Below are positions 11,985 through 21,706 of a stretch of 64,000 nucleotides of DNA, piece after piece (position 1 is the first letter of the stretch; every line of letters starts with the position of its first letter). This DNA is from Massariosphaeria phaeospora (taxonomy: Eukaryota; Ascomycota; Dothideomycetes; Pleosporales): the NCBI GenBank assembly GCA_011032825.1, contig JAADJZ010000009.1, forward strand, positions 62,001 through 126,000, in the 5' to 3' direction. The notes under the pieces are model-generated. The model was not told where the DNA came from, did no database searches, and saw only the letters and a program-made list of their open reading frames with translations. The position numbers and the translations under genes are program-made.

Positions 11985-14105
11985 CCCTGCTGCCCGGCCG
12001 TCCGAGCCGCCCGGCCGTTCGAGCCACCCTGAACACCAAAACAGCAGCTTAACTTGAGGCTGTAGAGCTACGAACAATAGCTATTATCGCGATATATTCT
12101 AGAGTTGAGTTCTATAGGTATTAATTGATATATATAGCTATCTATATTTAGCTAGGAGCTTGATTGCTCGGCCGTGTCGTGATTGAGATGGTGGTGGGCC
12201 TGCTGCAGCACCTGAGGCATCATCACCACTCTGAGGCTGCGCAGCTGCTCTCTTTTTTGAGCCTGCTTTAGTAGCTGCCTTGAGGTCTCTCCTCTTGCCT
12301 CTTTGAGCAGTTTTTTGAGCTTGCTGGAGTCGTTGTTGAGTCCTACGAGCTGCTTGTCGTGAGGCTCGATCAGCAGCCTTACGAGCCGTCTCCTCCTGCT
12401 TTATTATTTGAGCTGCTGCCCTTGCTGCACGCTTCTGTTGAGCTGCCTGAAGCTTCTTCTACTTCTTCACTTCACGTACGCGAGCTGCCTCAGCTCTCTA
12501 GTGTTGTAGTTGCTCTTTTTCAAGCTCTTGTTGAACCTGGCGATCACGTGCCTCCTTCACCTTCCTTGGGGACTAGAATTTAGCTCTACCGTAATACTCC
12601 TCCTCTGCCTCTAGAAGCAAAGCCTTGCCTCGCTTTCTACGCTGCCTCTTATTAATGAGAGCTTGCATAAGGCTTTGAGCCTCGTTTGTAAGAAGGCTTT
12701 TCTGAACTGAGATAGAATGAAAGGCTCGGCTAAGCTTTTGAGCTCGTGAATTACTCCTATCGTGCACTACCTAGCGTAGAAAGCGCTTAGTTTTTCGCCA
12801 GTTAGAGGCGCTCAAGGCTGAGGAGTCGCTATCACTTAATTGGCCTAATTGAGCTGGCTGATTGAATCGTTTGAGTATTACCTCTAGGTTAAGAGGTGAG
12901 AGGCCAGTTGCCTCAAAAGCCTTGAGTATAGTCTCTTTCTTGAACGAGGCTTCCCAGGCAGCCATAAACATAGAATAGAAGTCTCTTTTACTCATAGAAG
13001 TAAGCCCTTGGCACCTCTCTATGAAAGCAGCTACCTAGTTTGAGTAGGCTGTTGAGAATGGCTTAAACATGACGACGTCAAGCGGCTGGAGAGTGTGAGT
13101 TGAATGAGGGGGGTATACTGCAAGGAGGATTCTATTTCGATCGCAGTACTCGATAAAATCCATCGTGAGATGAGATCCATGGCCATCAAGGATTAGTAAT
13201 CGATAGCTCCGCCCTGCCTTCTCCTTCGTAGATCGATCAAATACTTGTTTGAGCTAGGATAGTCCTATATCGTTGTTTGTCCAGCCAGAAGGTGAGGAGG
13301 ATATATATACTCGATCCTCGGGCCTCAGAGCTTGCAGCCAGGTGTCCTGTATCGAGCCTGAGGCTGATTGATATATCAGCGCAGGCGCGAGGGCTGATCC
13401 ATCAGCGCATATGCAGGCCAGCAGCGTTATCCACTCCCGATTGCCATCCTGGATGTGAGCCTTGATCTTCCCCTCCTCATATAGCCTCCTGCTGAACACC
13501 CGCTTTGAGCGAGTGAGTATTCCTAGCATGCAGCCCTTCTCATCCATATTGTACATATTACGAGGCTCGATATCGTATTGGCTGAGCTTGCTGCGCAGAA
13601 GCTCGAAGTAGAGACTATACTTTGATAGAGAGTCAGCCTGGTGGCGCGAGCGATCGATGCCGGTGGTCCAGCGTGAGATAAGATGGACGTCGTGGCGCTG
13701 GATATATCGATCAACCCAGCCTTTTCCAAGCTCTTTTTTCGCGATCTCCGAAGCAAAGCGTCGTATCATAGGCCGTGAGGGAGGCAGGCCTTGCCTTGTA
13801 AGGCGCTCAATATAGCGTAAAAGCTCCTGCTCTTGCTGGGGGTGGAGCGCTTGCTGGTTTTCTGCCATAGTACTGCGTGAGCCTGCAATGCCTTGATGCC
13901 TCCGCGCGAGCGTTGTACGGTTACAGTGATACTCTGCTGCAACTTGACGATAGCTGAACTGTTCTCCTGGTTCTAGCGATTCGATCGCTGCAATCGCTGC
14001 CTCAATTGAGCTCATATTGATAGATTTATCGCGTGTTGAAGTCTGGTTGTTGTTTTGGTGGGGTGGCTCGAACGGCCGGGCGGCTCGGACGGCCGGGCAG
14101 CAGGG
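11985..14105 (-). mobile_element. Fot1/pogo-like transposon inserted in the outer hAT transposase
   Basis: The element is 2121 bp with perfect 45-bp inverted repeats (11985-12029 and 14061-14105), starting CCCTGCTGCCCGGCCGTCCG, and a TA duplication on each side (11983-11984 and 14106-14107). The inverted repeats are strikingly GC-rich (repeated CCGGCCG/CCGAGCC words) in an otherwise AT-leaning neighbourhood. Perfect arms suggest a fairly recent insertion compared with the hAT copies. It encodes one minus-strand transposase frame (14015-12138). Confidence 0.95.
12138..14015 (-). pseudogene. Fot1/pogo-type DDE transposase with six in-frame TAG codons
   Basis: From ATG 14015 (MSSIEAAIAA) to the TAG at 12138 there is a single 625-codon frame, broken only by TAG at 13254, 13035, 12771, 12573, 12498 and 12459. 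Domains in order: an N-terminal psq-type helix-turn-helix (about 10-50, RQVAAEYHCNRTTLARR), a CENP-B-type HTH (about 60-125, GKGWVDRYIQRH), then the DDE_1 core with YNMDEKG (first Asp), the SPSGWTNNDIGL block, RLLILDGHGSH (second Asp) and HTLQPLDVVMFKPF. The C-terminal quarter is Lys/Arg/Ala/Gln-rich. All six stops are TAG and none is TGA, as expected from TGG-to-TAG. The first stop falls just before the second catalytic Asp, so the copy is inactive. Confidence 0.9.
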
Positions 14106-15674
14106 TATAGCTTTGATGCAGATTACCGGCAACTCCGCTGCGGCCCCCACACCCTTAATCTTATAGGCCAAACAATCATGTTTGGGGTAAATAAAGAGGC
14201 CTTTGAAAACGAGGAGACTCAGCATGCGCTTGAGGAGAGATTGTTGCTAGATTAGCGCAAACATGGCCCGCTAGGTGTTCTTATAGATGTTCTCTACTAC
14301 ATCAAAACACCTCAACAGTACGATTTGCTGTACAGCTTTGTACGCAAGGAAGCAGAGGCTCAACAGAAGCCATATAAACAGATTGAGCCGATTAAGCTAG
14401 TAGTAAATAGATAGAACTTCTTTTGCTCTGCGTTTGAGCGAGCTGTTAAGAAGCTTAAGAATTCGCTTGATGCCTACATACAGTACTATATCGAGAATAC
14501 GCGTACAGCCGCTGCGTACGCCTCTGCTCGCGGGAATCAGATAGCTAAGTCTCCGGCGTGGATGACGTCAACTGGATTGAGCGCAGCAGATTGAGGTGTT
14601 ATTACTCAGTACATTGAGGTTCTACAGCCGTTGAAGGTTGCTACAAAGCGCCTTAAAGGCAGAGGCAACAGTAGAAGATTTGGTGCGCTACATGACGTTA
14701 TTCCTACCTTTGAGTACGTACTCAACACCTACGAGCAGATTGCGCAGCAATACGAGAGCGTCAATTACAACCAGGCAGACTCGCCAGAGAATCATCTAGC
14801 TATCAACGTACGCGCAGCGTGGCAAAAGCTTCAAAAGTACTGAGAGAAACTTAATGACTCACCAGCGTACTACGCCGCTACAATACTGCACCCAAACACG
14901 AAGTTCTACTGTCAAAACTCATGGGCAGATCAACCCGGCTGGATTGCCTTATCAGATGCCGCTTTTCAGGCGCTATAGAGTGAGTACAAGCCGAAGGAGA
15001 CTCTAGATTTAGAACGCCCACGCAAGAAAGTCAAGGTATCAGATATACAGGCAAGCATTGATCTGCTCACAAATCCGGTACAAGGCAGAGCAGTTGCCGA
15101 TAGCAGTAACGAGTACGAGCTTTAGAGACGAGAGCCTCATCTCCCATCAGATCACCCCCATTCAATTGACCCGATTGCCTATTGGATAGGCATGAAGCAG
15201 CTCTATCCCAACCTCAGCAGGCTGGCTATTGACGTACTATCAATTCCGGCATCTAGCTGTGAGTGTGAACGTATGTTTAGTGAGGTCGGCGATCTCCTAG
15301 AGCCAAAGCGTAAAGCTCTGTCGCCTCAATTACTCGCGGCAATTCACTGTGTACGATGCTGGCTCAAGGCTGGCTTCAAGGATAGAGCTACAACTCCGCT
15401 TACTGAAGAGGCAATCGATCAATTGTACAGTATATGGGACTGGAGTAATAGCGCCTAGGCAATCTCATACAAATCTAACCTCCCTCCCAACTGCCGGCAA
15501 TTTCCGCTATTTGGATTACAGTCTATCAATCTGTTTGCAGTCTATCAATCCGATCTCAATCAGGCCGAGAGTTGTTGATTAGTCAGTCAATCAATTCAAT
15601 TCACCTCTCTTGAAAACACCAGTCAAATCAGGCCAGATGCCTCGGCCTGACTGATTTGATTGATAGCAACTGTG

Positions 15675-17020
15675 ACAGGTGCTGAGATGCCGCTCGCTCG
15701 CGCGCGTGGATGAGCTTGAGTTCGGCGAGTTTGGCGCTGTGGAGACAAGTCAAGTCAGTATATCGCAGTTCAGTTGAGTTAAGTTGAGTTGAGTTGGCGG
15801 GGCGTGACGGAGTGAGTAGGATGAGATGAGCTGAGATGGAGCTGCGCACTCAACTTACGTAACAGTGACATGCGGCCTAGATAACGGAGTTGTAAGAGGG
15901 ACGAACCAAGCAGGCGTGTCGAAGCCTTCGGGTTCGCGGCGTTCGTTCGTGCGGTCGCGCGGCGGGGACGCGGTGGGCGGCTGTGCCTGTGCCTGTGTCT
16001 GCTGCGTGGCACGCAGACCGGGGACGCCGCCGCTGCCACTGCGATGCTGCTCTGCCGTGTAGCAGTCCTTTGCCCCGCAGCCGCGCGCTTTGTTGATCCC
16101 GATCTGGTCCTCGATGCGTGCCTGCTGCGCGGCAAGCAGACCGGGGACGCTGCTATTACGCGCATGCAGCGCATGCAGCGCAGCTACGCTGCCGTCCGCT
16201 ATGGTGATCTCGTTCTCGTCGTCGACGCGTGTCTGGTGCGTGGCGAGCAGACCGGGGACGCTGCCGTGCGCTATGACGATCTCGTTCGGGTCGTCGACGC
16301 CAGTCGCGTCACTTCCGGGCGGCGTCATCGCGCTGCTGGCGGTATCGGCATCGCCGTCGCCATCGCTAGCGAGCGGCGCCAGCAAGAACTGGCAGTGACG
16401 CACCTCGGCGGTGAGGGTGTCGAACTGGGCGTCGACGGTGGCGGCGTGCTCGGCTTGGATAGCGGCGAGGTAGGAGATTGTGGTGGCGATGGCGGTTAAG
16501 ATTGCGGATATAGTAGGGATGCCATGTTGCGGGTAGGGGTGCGGGTACGGGAGGGAGGGGAGCGGATGTGAGTGTAGAGTGGTAGTAGATGTGTAGAGCA
16601 GCAGTGTATGTGTGGAGCAGCAGTGTATGTAGACAGCACGCGTGATAGTGAAAGTCGTTGAGTGTTGAAAGTAAGAATGGCCTTTTAAGGCAGTTAGTTT
16701 ACATAATAAGCTGCAGGTTGCAAAAGCAGAACTTACTAATTAGGTAAGCGCTAGGCACGCGGTTGAGGTCTTAGAAAGAGCACTCTTAAGCCTTCTGTAC
16801 GAAGCAAAGAAAAAGCAAAACAAACTAAGCAAAAACGAAAAGTAATAAGCATTGTAGCTCTTACAACTGTAACTGTATAAGCTAGGCACTTTTCTTTAGC
16901 TTGCATATCTGCCGAAGCAAGCTATTGCTACGCTAAAACGTAGTAGAAAGAGAGTGCAGTAGTTGAGGTTAGTAACAACGAAAAAAAGAATTGGCTTTTA
17001 ACTCGAGGCACAGGATAGTT
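15675..17020 (-). repeat. Repeat E, copy 2, proximal part (inverted)
   Basis: The reverse complement matches about 27,080-28,290 (shared landmarks: the AAGAGTGCTCTTTCTAGAACC-like block near 27310/16775, the coding blocks, and the CCTGTGCCT edge near 27,080/17,020). Together with 6530-7399 this makes one full copy, broken by the outer hAT. In the coding part this copy has kept Trp and Gln codons that are stops in the other copy. Its start region has an indel putting the ATG out of frame. Confidence 0.85.
15683..16525 (-). pseudogene. Repeat-E gene, copy 2 (split by hAT, 5' frameshift)
   Basis: On the minus strand the candidate ATG is 16525-16523, but an indel just after it puts it out of frame with the main coding frame, which is open from about 16500 to the donor at 15858 (AC|GTAAGT). 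Exon 2 resumes after CACAG at 15736 and is interrupted at 15682 by the hAT target duplication; the rest of exon 2 is at 7399 to about 7273. The protein has no family I recognise. It contains imperfect repeats of the form VPGLLA.(Q/H)Q..(V/I).D, about residues 60-145, then PPRDRTNERREPEGFDTPAW. It keeps Gln and Trp codons where copy 1 has stops. It retains an extra repeat segment (about 16000-16130) missing from copy 1. Confidence 0.7.
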
Positions 17021-19500
17021 ACATCGGGCGGACGCCGCCGTTTGACATGGCCTAAGACCATGGCCTTGTCTAGTATCCCAAGAACTCGATTCTTTACCAT
17101 AAGAACCGAAACACAAGGAATTGCCAGGACACTAGAGTGCTAGGATTCGGGTATCGTGTTCCAAATGCCTACCTAGTCGCCAACTTCCAAAGCTACCGAA
17201 CTAGAACAAGCCTCCTTTTACTGTATTGCTTCAATGATGCCAAAGTCCAAGCGTCATCTTCTAGCGGCAGTGCTCAGGCTATATTCTTCTCTTCTCGCAT
17301 GCCTCTTCTTGTCTGCCACGCTGTAGCCATCGGTAGCCAGACTGAGATGATGCAGGGGAGGGTTCAGCTCGCAGCTGCACAAATCTTCAATAGCTACGAT
17401 TCAATTAGTCAATTTGGTTGACCAGGCATTGCTGAGTATGCTGACTGCCTAGCAACATCATCGATGGCTTCATTCGTCACAGGGGAGCGCGGGAAATCTC
17501 CAGCGGCGGCCAAGGGCGCGGTCCAGTGTGGAATTCATTCTGGGGAGCCTCGTCTTTTACGTTTATTATCCCACCCCCTAGGCCCACCCCCTAGCCCCTG
17601 GCCCTCCCCGCCGCCTCCCCCTCCCATCATCTCTTGTTGGAAAGCGCCATGTTGTCCGTGAAGGTCTGCGGGATTGGCGCCGGAGCATTGGCGGGGCCGT
17701 TGTGCGCCATGTTGCAAAGTAGTCGCAGGGGTATGCAATGGCAATCTATTGGTGATGAGATGTGGTGTGAACGAGATGTTGATGCCGTGCGCTGAAGATG
17801 TTCACGGTCGTCGGGTGTCGTTTACTCATCCCCGGCGCCAAGCGCCAAGTCTCCGCCCCGCCGCGACCGCCACCACCACGCCCAGCCCTGCGCCCGACCC
17901 CGCCTGCCTTACATGCACCTTTCTCATAACCATGCACCTTCGCAGCTAACACGACCACACAATGCCCTCGCATCTCCACCACCCCGTCGCGCGCGATATC
18001 GATCAATATGCGAGTTCGTACCGCGCCCTCGATCCCGACCCCGACCCCGAGCCCACAAGTTCCATCGCGCAAAACGCGCCGAAAAAACCACGCAAGACAG
18101 TAGGCAAACTCTCCAACTTATAACCACCCTCTCAACCGAACCGAGCCGCAGAACTCTCCATCAGACAGCTTCGAATCTGATTCCGAGTCCTGAACGCACG
18201 CGCGTACGCAAACAGCCAAACCCAGCACAATTCAACGCAACTCAACGCAACTCAACTCACCTCACCTCCAAACTCTCCTCTTTTCCACAGCAAAAACCGA
18301 ATACATCGGCGCATCGCATCGCAGTCGTCAGACACCCCTCTGCGAACACGCATGTCGTCTCCCAGGCACGAACCCACCTGCCGGTACTCCGCCTGTCGTT
18401 CCGTCCCGTCTTACCCAAACCAGCCCAGCTCAGCTCCGCACCGCGCCGTCCTCCGCCCCAATCACAACAACGCCAATACCAAAGCAGCTGGATCTAAGCC
18501 TGTTCGCGTAGTGCCCGTCCCCACATCAACGTGACATGCGCTGATACCTGCTCTGCAAACCACGTCGAAATATCGCGAAAGAGTTGTGGGATGGAGCGGA
18601 GGTGGTTTCGGGGTCGATGGATTTTGCGAATTTGGAGTTTGGGCAGTGGTGGTAGAGGGGGAGGGAGAGGGAGGGATAGGCGATGGACATTCGAATTGGA
18701 TAGAGAGAGCTAGAGAATCAAGAATTGATAAACCGAAAAAATCAGGTTGGAACAGAGGTCTGCAAACCATACTCGCAGTCGCAAGGTACGAAAAGGAGCA
18801 GCAGCGTACTGTACAGTTTGCACCACTTACAATCAAGAATAAAACAATCTCCAACTACTTGTCAACGAGAGACCGCGCGCATTCCCGAAGCTGTTCAAGA
18901 GCGATCTTATTACTCATGCGTCGTGGGGCTTGCAGGATCCGGGGGCCAGGAGATGCTTTTGGTGTAGGGATATTTGCCGTGGAGTTTCTGGATCGACGTC
19001 GTAAGGCTGGTTGATAGCTGTCGATTGAAGAGGAACGCCCACTGGATGCCCACGTATCCAGGAACGCGCCTCCGCCGACAATCGATCTTGTGGAAGTCTG
19101 CGGCGAGGCGAGGCAGGTATGCGGTGTGGTATTTGTGGGCTGGGGCTGGGCTGTTGAGGTTCATGCTGTTCTGGCAGCTGCCACTGTCCGTCCGTCGAAC
19201 GCGTTTACATCAACACTGAATGCGCAGTGCACGGATATCGGCCGACGTACGTGTTGCGAATCTTTTCGTAGCCAGTGTGGTTATTCTGGGGCGAGAAGTT
19301 CATCCATGGCCCCCACGACTTTGGTGAGACCGGGGTTGAGGCTCGCGACAAAGCGTAGAGGGCTTGCGACAAAGCGTAGAGGGCTTGCGCGTTGAACTGA
19401 ACTGAACTGAACTGAACTAGAGAGTAAGGCATGCTAAGATGTGTGTATAAAGTCAATCTGACGCTGTTAGCTTGAGTCTAACCCCCGGGTATGGTCCTGG
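17021..19500. other. Low-gene region with unassigned fragments
   Basis: No complete gene can be supported here. At about 17505-17545 (minus) 35 bp resemble the start of the four-helix protein gene at 32,480 (MxSTxDRALGR), without continuing homology. On the minus strand about 18,910-19,330 a coding-looking stretch (PRLAADFHKI..., then GPWMNFSPQNN... in another frame) suggests a decayed gene I cannot name. A pentanucleotide-like AACTG/GAACT tract lies at about 19,391-19,420. The remainder shows nothing recognisable. Confidence 0.4.
17962..18123 (+). CDS. Possible short gene or first exon, unknown
   Basis: The ATG at 17962 opens a short frame (MPSHLHHPVARDIDQYASS..., then a DPDPDPEP run and a basic KKPRK stretch) that stops at TAA 18121-18123. 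Composition looks coding (codons biased to C/G in third position), and a possible donor GTAGGC follows the KKPRKT codons, so this could be the first exon of a longer gene continuing towards 18,390, where a Pro/Ser/Thr-rich frame exists. I could not find a splice joining that convinces me. No family was recognised. Confidence 0.25.
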   Translation: MPSHLHHPVARDIDQYASSYRALDPDPDPEPTSSIAQNAPKKPRKTVGKLSNL

Positions 19501-20187
19501 GAACAAAACAAACCACGGTTCAGCAGCCTCTGCAGCGATTTCTGCTGGCCCACTTCCCACCCCTCGCCCGCCATCCCCTAGAGCCGGAACGTCGATGTAG
19601 AAGGGGTGTGGTCTTGAGTTCAACGGTGCGCTGACATGAGGTACCGCGCCTGTGAGGCCAGCGCGCCGTCATGAGGCTACGTGCTGCGGGGTAAAACGCG
19701 CTTTCACGCGCAACGTCGACGAAGTATGAGGAGTGAAAGAAGTCGATATTTTTCATCTTTTGGCAAAGAAAAGCACTCGGGACTGCGAATCTGAACGTGA
19801 GATACTCGCGCACCGTCGAATTCATATAGGATAGTGTGGAAGGAAGACTCAGGCACAGGTGGGTGGCACTGACGGTTTTGGGGCGGTATTCATCCCGCAT
19901 TTCATTCAGTGATGTCGATCATGGTTGCTAACGGTGATGGAGAATTCCAACAACCACCATCGCTCTGACTGCTCTGCCCTAGAGACTGAGAGGTAACTAA
20001 AGTACAAGTCCGTCCTCAGCTTCGCGCATTCCAGGCCTCCCGCTTCTAGATAGGCACATCCTACATCACCCTGTGAGCCTCTTCCGCCTCCCCAAGGGCT
20101 TTCTTGGGCTACCTCTCAAGCTTTTTCCAAGTTCTTCATCTATCGCTGGTGCATCTCGGGAAGTTGCTGTTTTAAGGCTTCAAGTAG

Positions 20188-20496
20188 GTGGATTTCTGCA
20201 AACTTCAGATCGGCGTCTATATTACGTGGCTGTGGAGGTGGTCCGTAGCTATCAGGAAATCACAGCTCAAGATAGGCATAGGCTTCTCCGTCTATCAATT
20301 TGTACTCTTTCTAGTCTACATTCTCATAGTTCTCAATACCCTGCTCATTTCTGGACCTCCGATTCTAGGATTGCTGGTTGCTGGAAACTTGGTGTTGAAT
20401 GCCGTTGGTCCGCTATACTGTATTCACTCTCTCACCCTAAGTAGAAGATGGACACGACAAACGCCAACGGCACCGAAGATTGCTCTGGTGCCCTAA
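20188..20496 (+). pseudogene. Membrane-protein fragment with internal tandem duplication
   Basis: The frame reads VYITWLWRW..., then two hydrophobic segments around FVLFLVYILIVLNTLLI and ILGLLVAGNLVLNAVG, then a polar tail SRRWTRQTPTAPK. There is no convincing ATG in frame; the open frame begins at a GTG. The part from about 20,303 to 20,485 is duplicated in tandem at about 20,515-20,700 (period about 212 bp, about 85-90% identical), where the same hydrophobic segments are read with a stop. It is probably the broken end of a polytopic membrane protein gene. The family is not identified. Confidence 0.4.
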
Positions 20497-20700
20497 GCCA
20501 GTCTGTATATCTTTATGCACTCTTTTTAGTCCACATTCTCTCAGCTCTCAATACCCTGCCCGTTTCTGGACCTCTGATTTCTTGATTGCTAGTTGCTGGA
20601 AACCTGATGGTGAATGCCGTCGGTCCGCTATGCTGTATCCACCCTCTCACCCCAAGTAAAAGATGGACACGACAAACGCCAACGGCGCCGAACATTGATC
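20303..20700 (+). repeat. Tandem duplication, about 212-bp unit, two copies
   Basis: Unit 1 (about 20,303-20,490) and unit 2 (about 20,515-20,700) share long near-identical runs such as ATGGACACGACAAACGCC and CTGTAT(T/C)CA(C/T)(T/C)CTCTCACCC. They cover coding-like sequence of a membrane-protein fragment. Differences are mostly transitions, about half of them C/T. Confidence 0.75.
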
Positions 20701-21220
20701 TGGCGGCCTGAGCCTGAAGCTCTGTATGAGGACCTCAACCTCCGCTCTCACCCGGGTTGTGTTCTGACTGCTAGGCCGCAGGTAGGCGGGGTCGAGCGTT
20801 TGCAGGCCGTTTCAGGCGGCGAATCGCGCGGGCGAGGTCGCGGGAACGAGGAAGCGGTAAGTGCAATAGGCGCGGGCCAATGCGCTGCCTGTTTGCCGCT
20901 CGAGAGTGCTCCGAATTCACCTGTAGCAATTATCTACAGCGCTGGCCCCCCCACGATCGTCATTGGAGGTGAAGCTGGGTGGAGGATTCGCAGTCACGCA
21001 GTGATCGCGCCGCAAACGGCGAGCGGAAAGTGAGGTCAACCACCGCAGCAATGGCCCGGCTCTTCACATGCTGGATGTCGAGAGGTGAGAGGCGTGCCCG
21101 CGGCGGTCTCGAGGTGATGTTGAAGGCCGCGCAGTGGGCTCTCGTTGCCTATATATTCCCACGCCGGCACCTCTCTTCTCCTACATCCTCATTCTTCCTT
21201 CTCACTGCCTGCTATCTGGC

Positions 21221-21293
21221 GCAGAGACGGCGTCTCCCCGCCCACCTTCGCACTCGAGCCTCTATACGGCGGGCGGTGAGACGCCGTCTCTCC
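21221..21293. repeat. Inverted repeat, 26-bp arms with 21-bp spacer
   Basis: The arms 21221-21246 and 21268-21293 are complementary at about 24 of 26 positions, centred on the palindromic core GAGACGGCGTCTC / GAGACGCCGTCTC. It lies about 230 bp upstream of the TATA box of the F-box-like gene at 21707. It could form a hairpin or be a symmetric binding site. Confidence 0.6.
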
Positions 21294-21523
21294 ATATACA
21301 ACCTTCACTCTCTCACCCTCATGCTCCCAGTACGCCGGTACCGCCACTGTCGGTTCGTCTATCCCTGCTCTATCAGCTGCCTTGCCCACGCTAAACTGAT
21401 TACAGCCCCCGGGGAGGTCTCCACGTGCTCGGTACCGGGGGACTCGCGTGGCGAGGTGAAGGTGGAAGTCTCAGCAGGCCGCACGGTCCCTACCGCCTTT
21501 TCGCCACCGAGTCCCCCGCCTAG

Positions 21524-21530
21524 TATATAA
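21524..21530 (+). promoter_or_regulatory. TATA box of the 21707 gene
   Basis: TATATAA sits 177 bp upstream of the ATG at 21707. A pyrimidine-rich stretch with CCTCACCCTCC lies between it and the start codon. Confidence 0.6.
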
Positions 21531-21706
21531 GCCCCGCGTCCCCCTCACCCTCCTTCTTCCCTCGGCCTCGCGCGGAGGTCCCAGACTACTACCTCGTTTT
21601 AGAACAAGGTCGCTAGCTAGGACCCGTCTCGCGAACTTTCTCTACAACACCCTCGCATCCCTTCCCGCCGACCAAGCCCCCGCCGCCAAACACCCCCACA
21701 CTCACC

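Larger units (their letters stand above)
10912..15458 (+). pseudogene. hAT transposase of the outer element, split by a Fot1 insertion and stops
   Basis: The frame starts at ATG 10912 (MSQRPTRRRG) and ends at 15458. It is cut by the 2121-bp Fot1-like element. Joining 10912-11984 to 14108-15458 gives 808 codons in one frame, so the insertion is clean. Features are an Ala-rich N-terminus, a BED finger (FVCAYCHRDK about codon 115 with later H..H), a FDG block near 11730, an N-A-G-N-N-N-T block near 11940 where the inner copy has DNATNND, the LRCGPHTLNLIGQ block after the insertion, and the C-terminal dimerisation domain SSCECERMFSEVGDLLEPKR near 15250. Stops are mostly TAG plus a few TGA at Trp positions (for example near 11524, 11737, 14595, 14841). 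It is related to, but clearly diverged from, the inner copy. Confidence 0.88.
7400..15674 (+). mobile_element. Outer hAT transposon (host of two nested elements)
   Basis: The ends are inverted repeats CACAGATGCTAACAATCA (left, 7400-7417) and, read inwards from 15674, CACAGTTGCTATCAATCA. They are flanked by a perfect 8-bp target duplication ACAGGTGC (7392-7399 and 15675-15682), as expected for hAT. The insertion splits the second exon of the repeat-E gene; the uninterrupted copy near 28,280 shows the empty site. Inside are a second hAT element (7636-10740) and a Fot1/pogo element (11985-14105). Subtracting both and their duplications leaves about 3.04 kb, close to the 3105 bp of the inner hAT. 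Transposase remnants lie at 10912-11984 and 14108-15458. Confidence 0.9.

Noticed and set aside
15855..16499. Plus-strand frames with CV.GEQTGDAAV repeats
   Set aside because: Antisense of the repeat-E gene; the minus-strand frame has the conserved splice junction and continues into exon 2.
17913..18497. 194-codon plus-strand frame
   Set aside because: Arg/Pro/Ser/Gln-rich translation typical of a wrong frame across C-rich DNA; no start context or motif.
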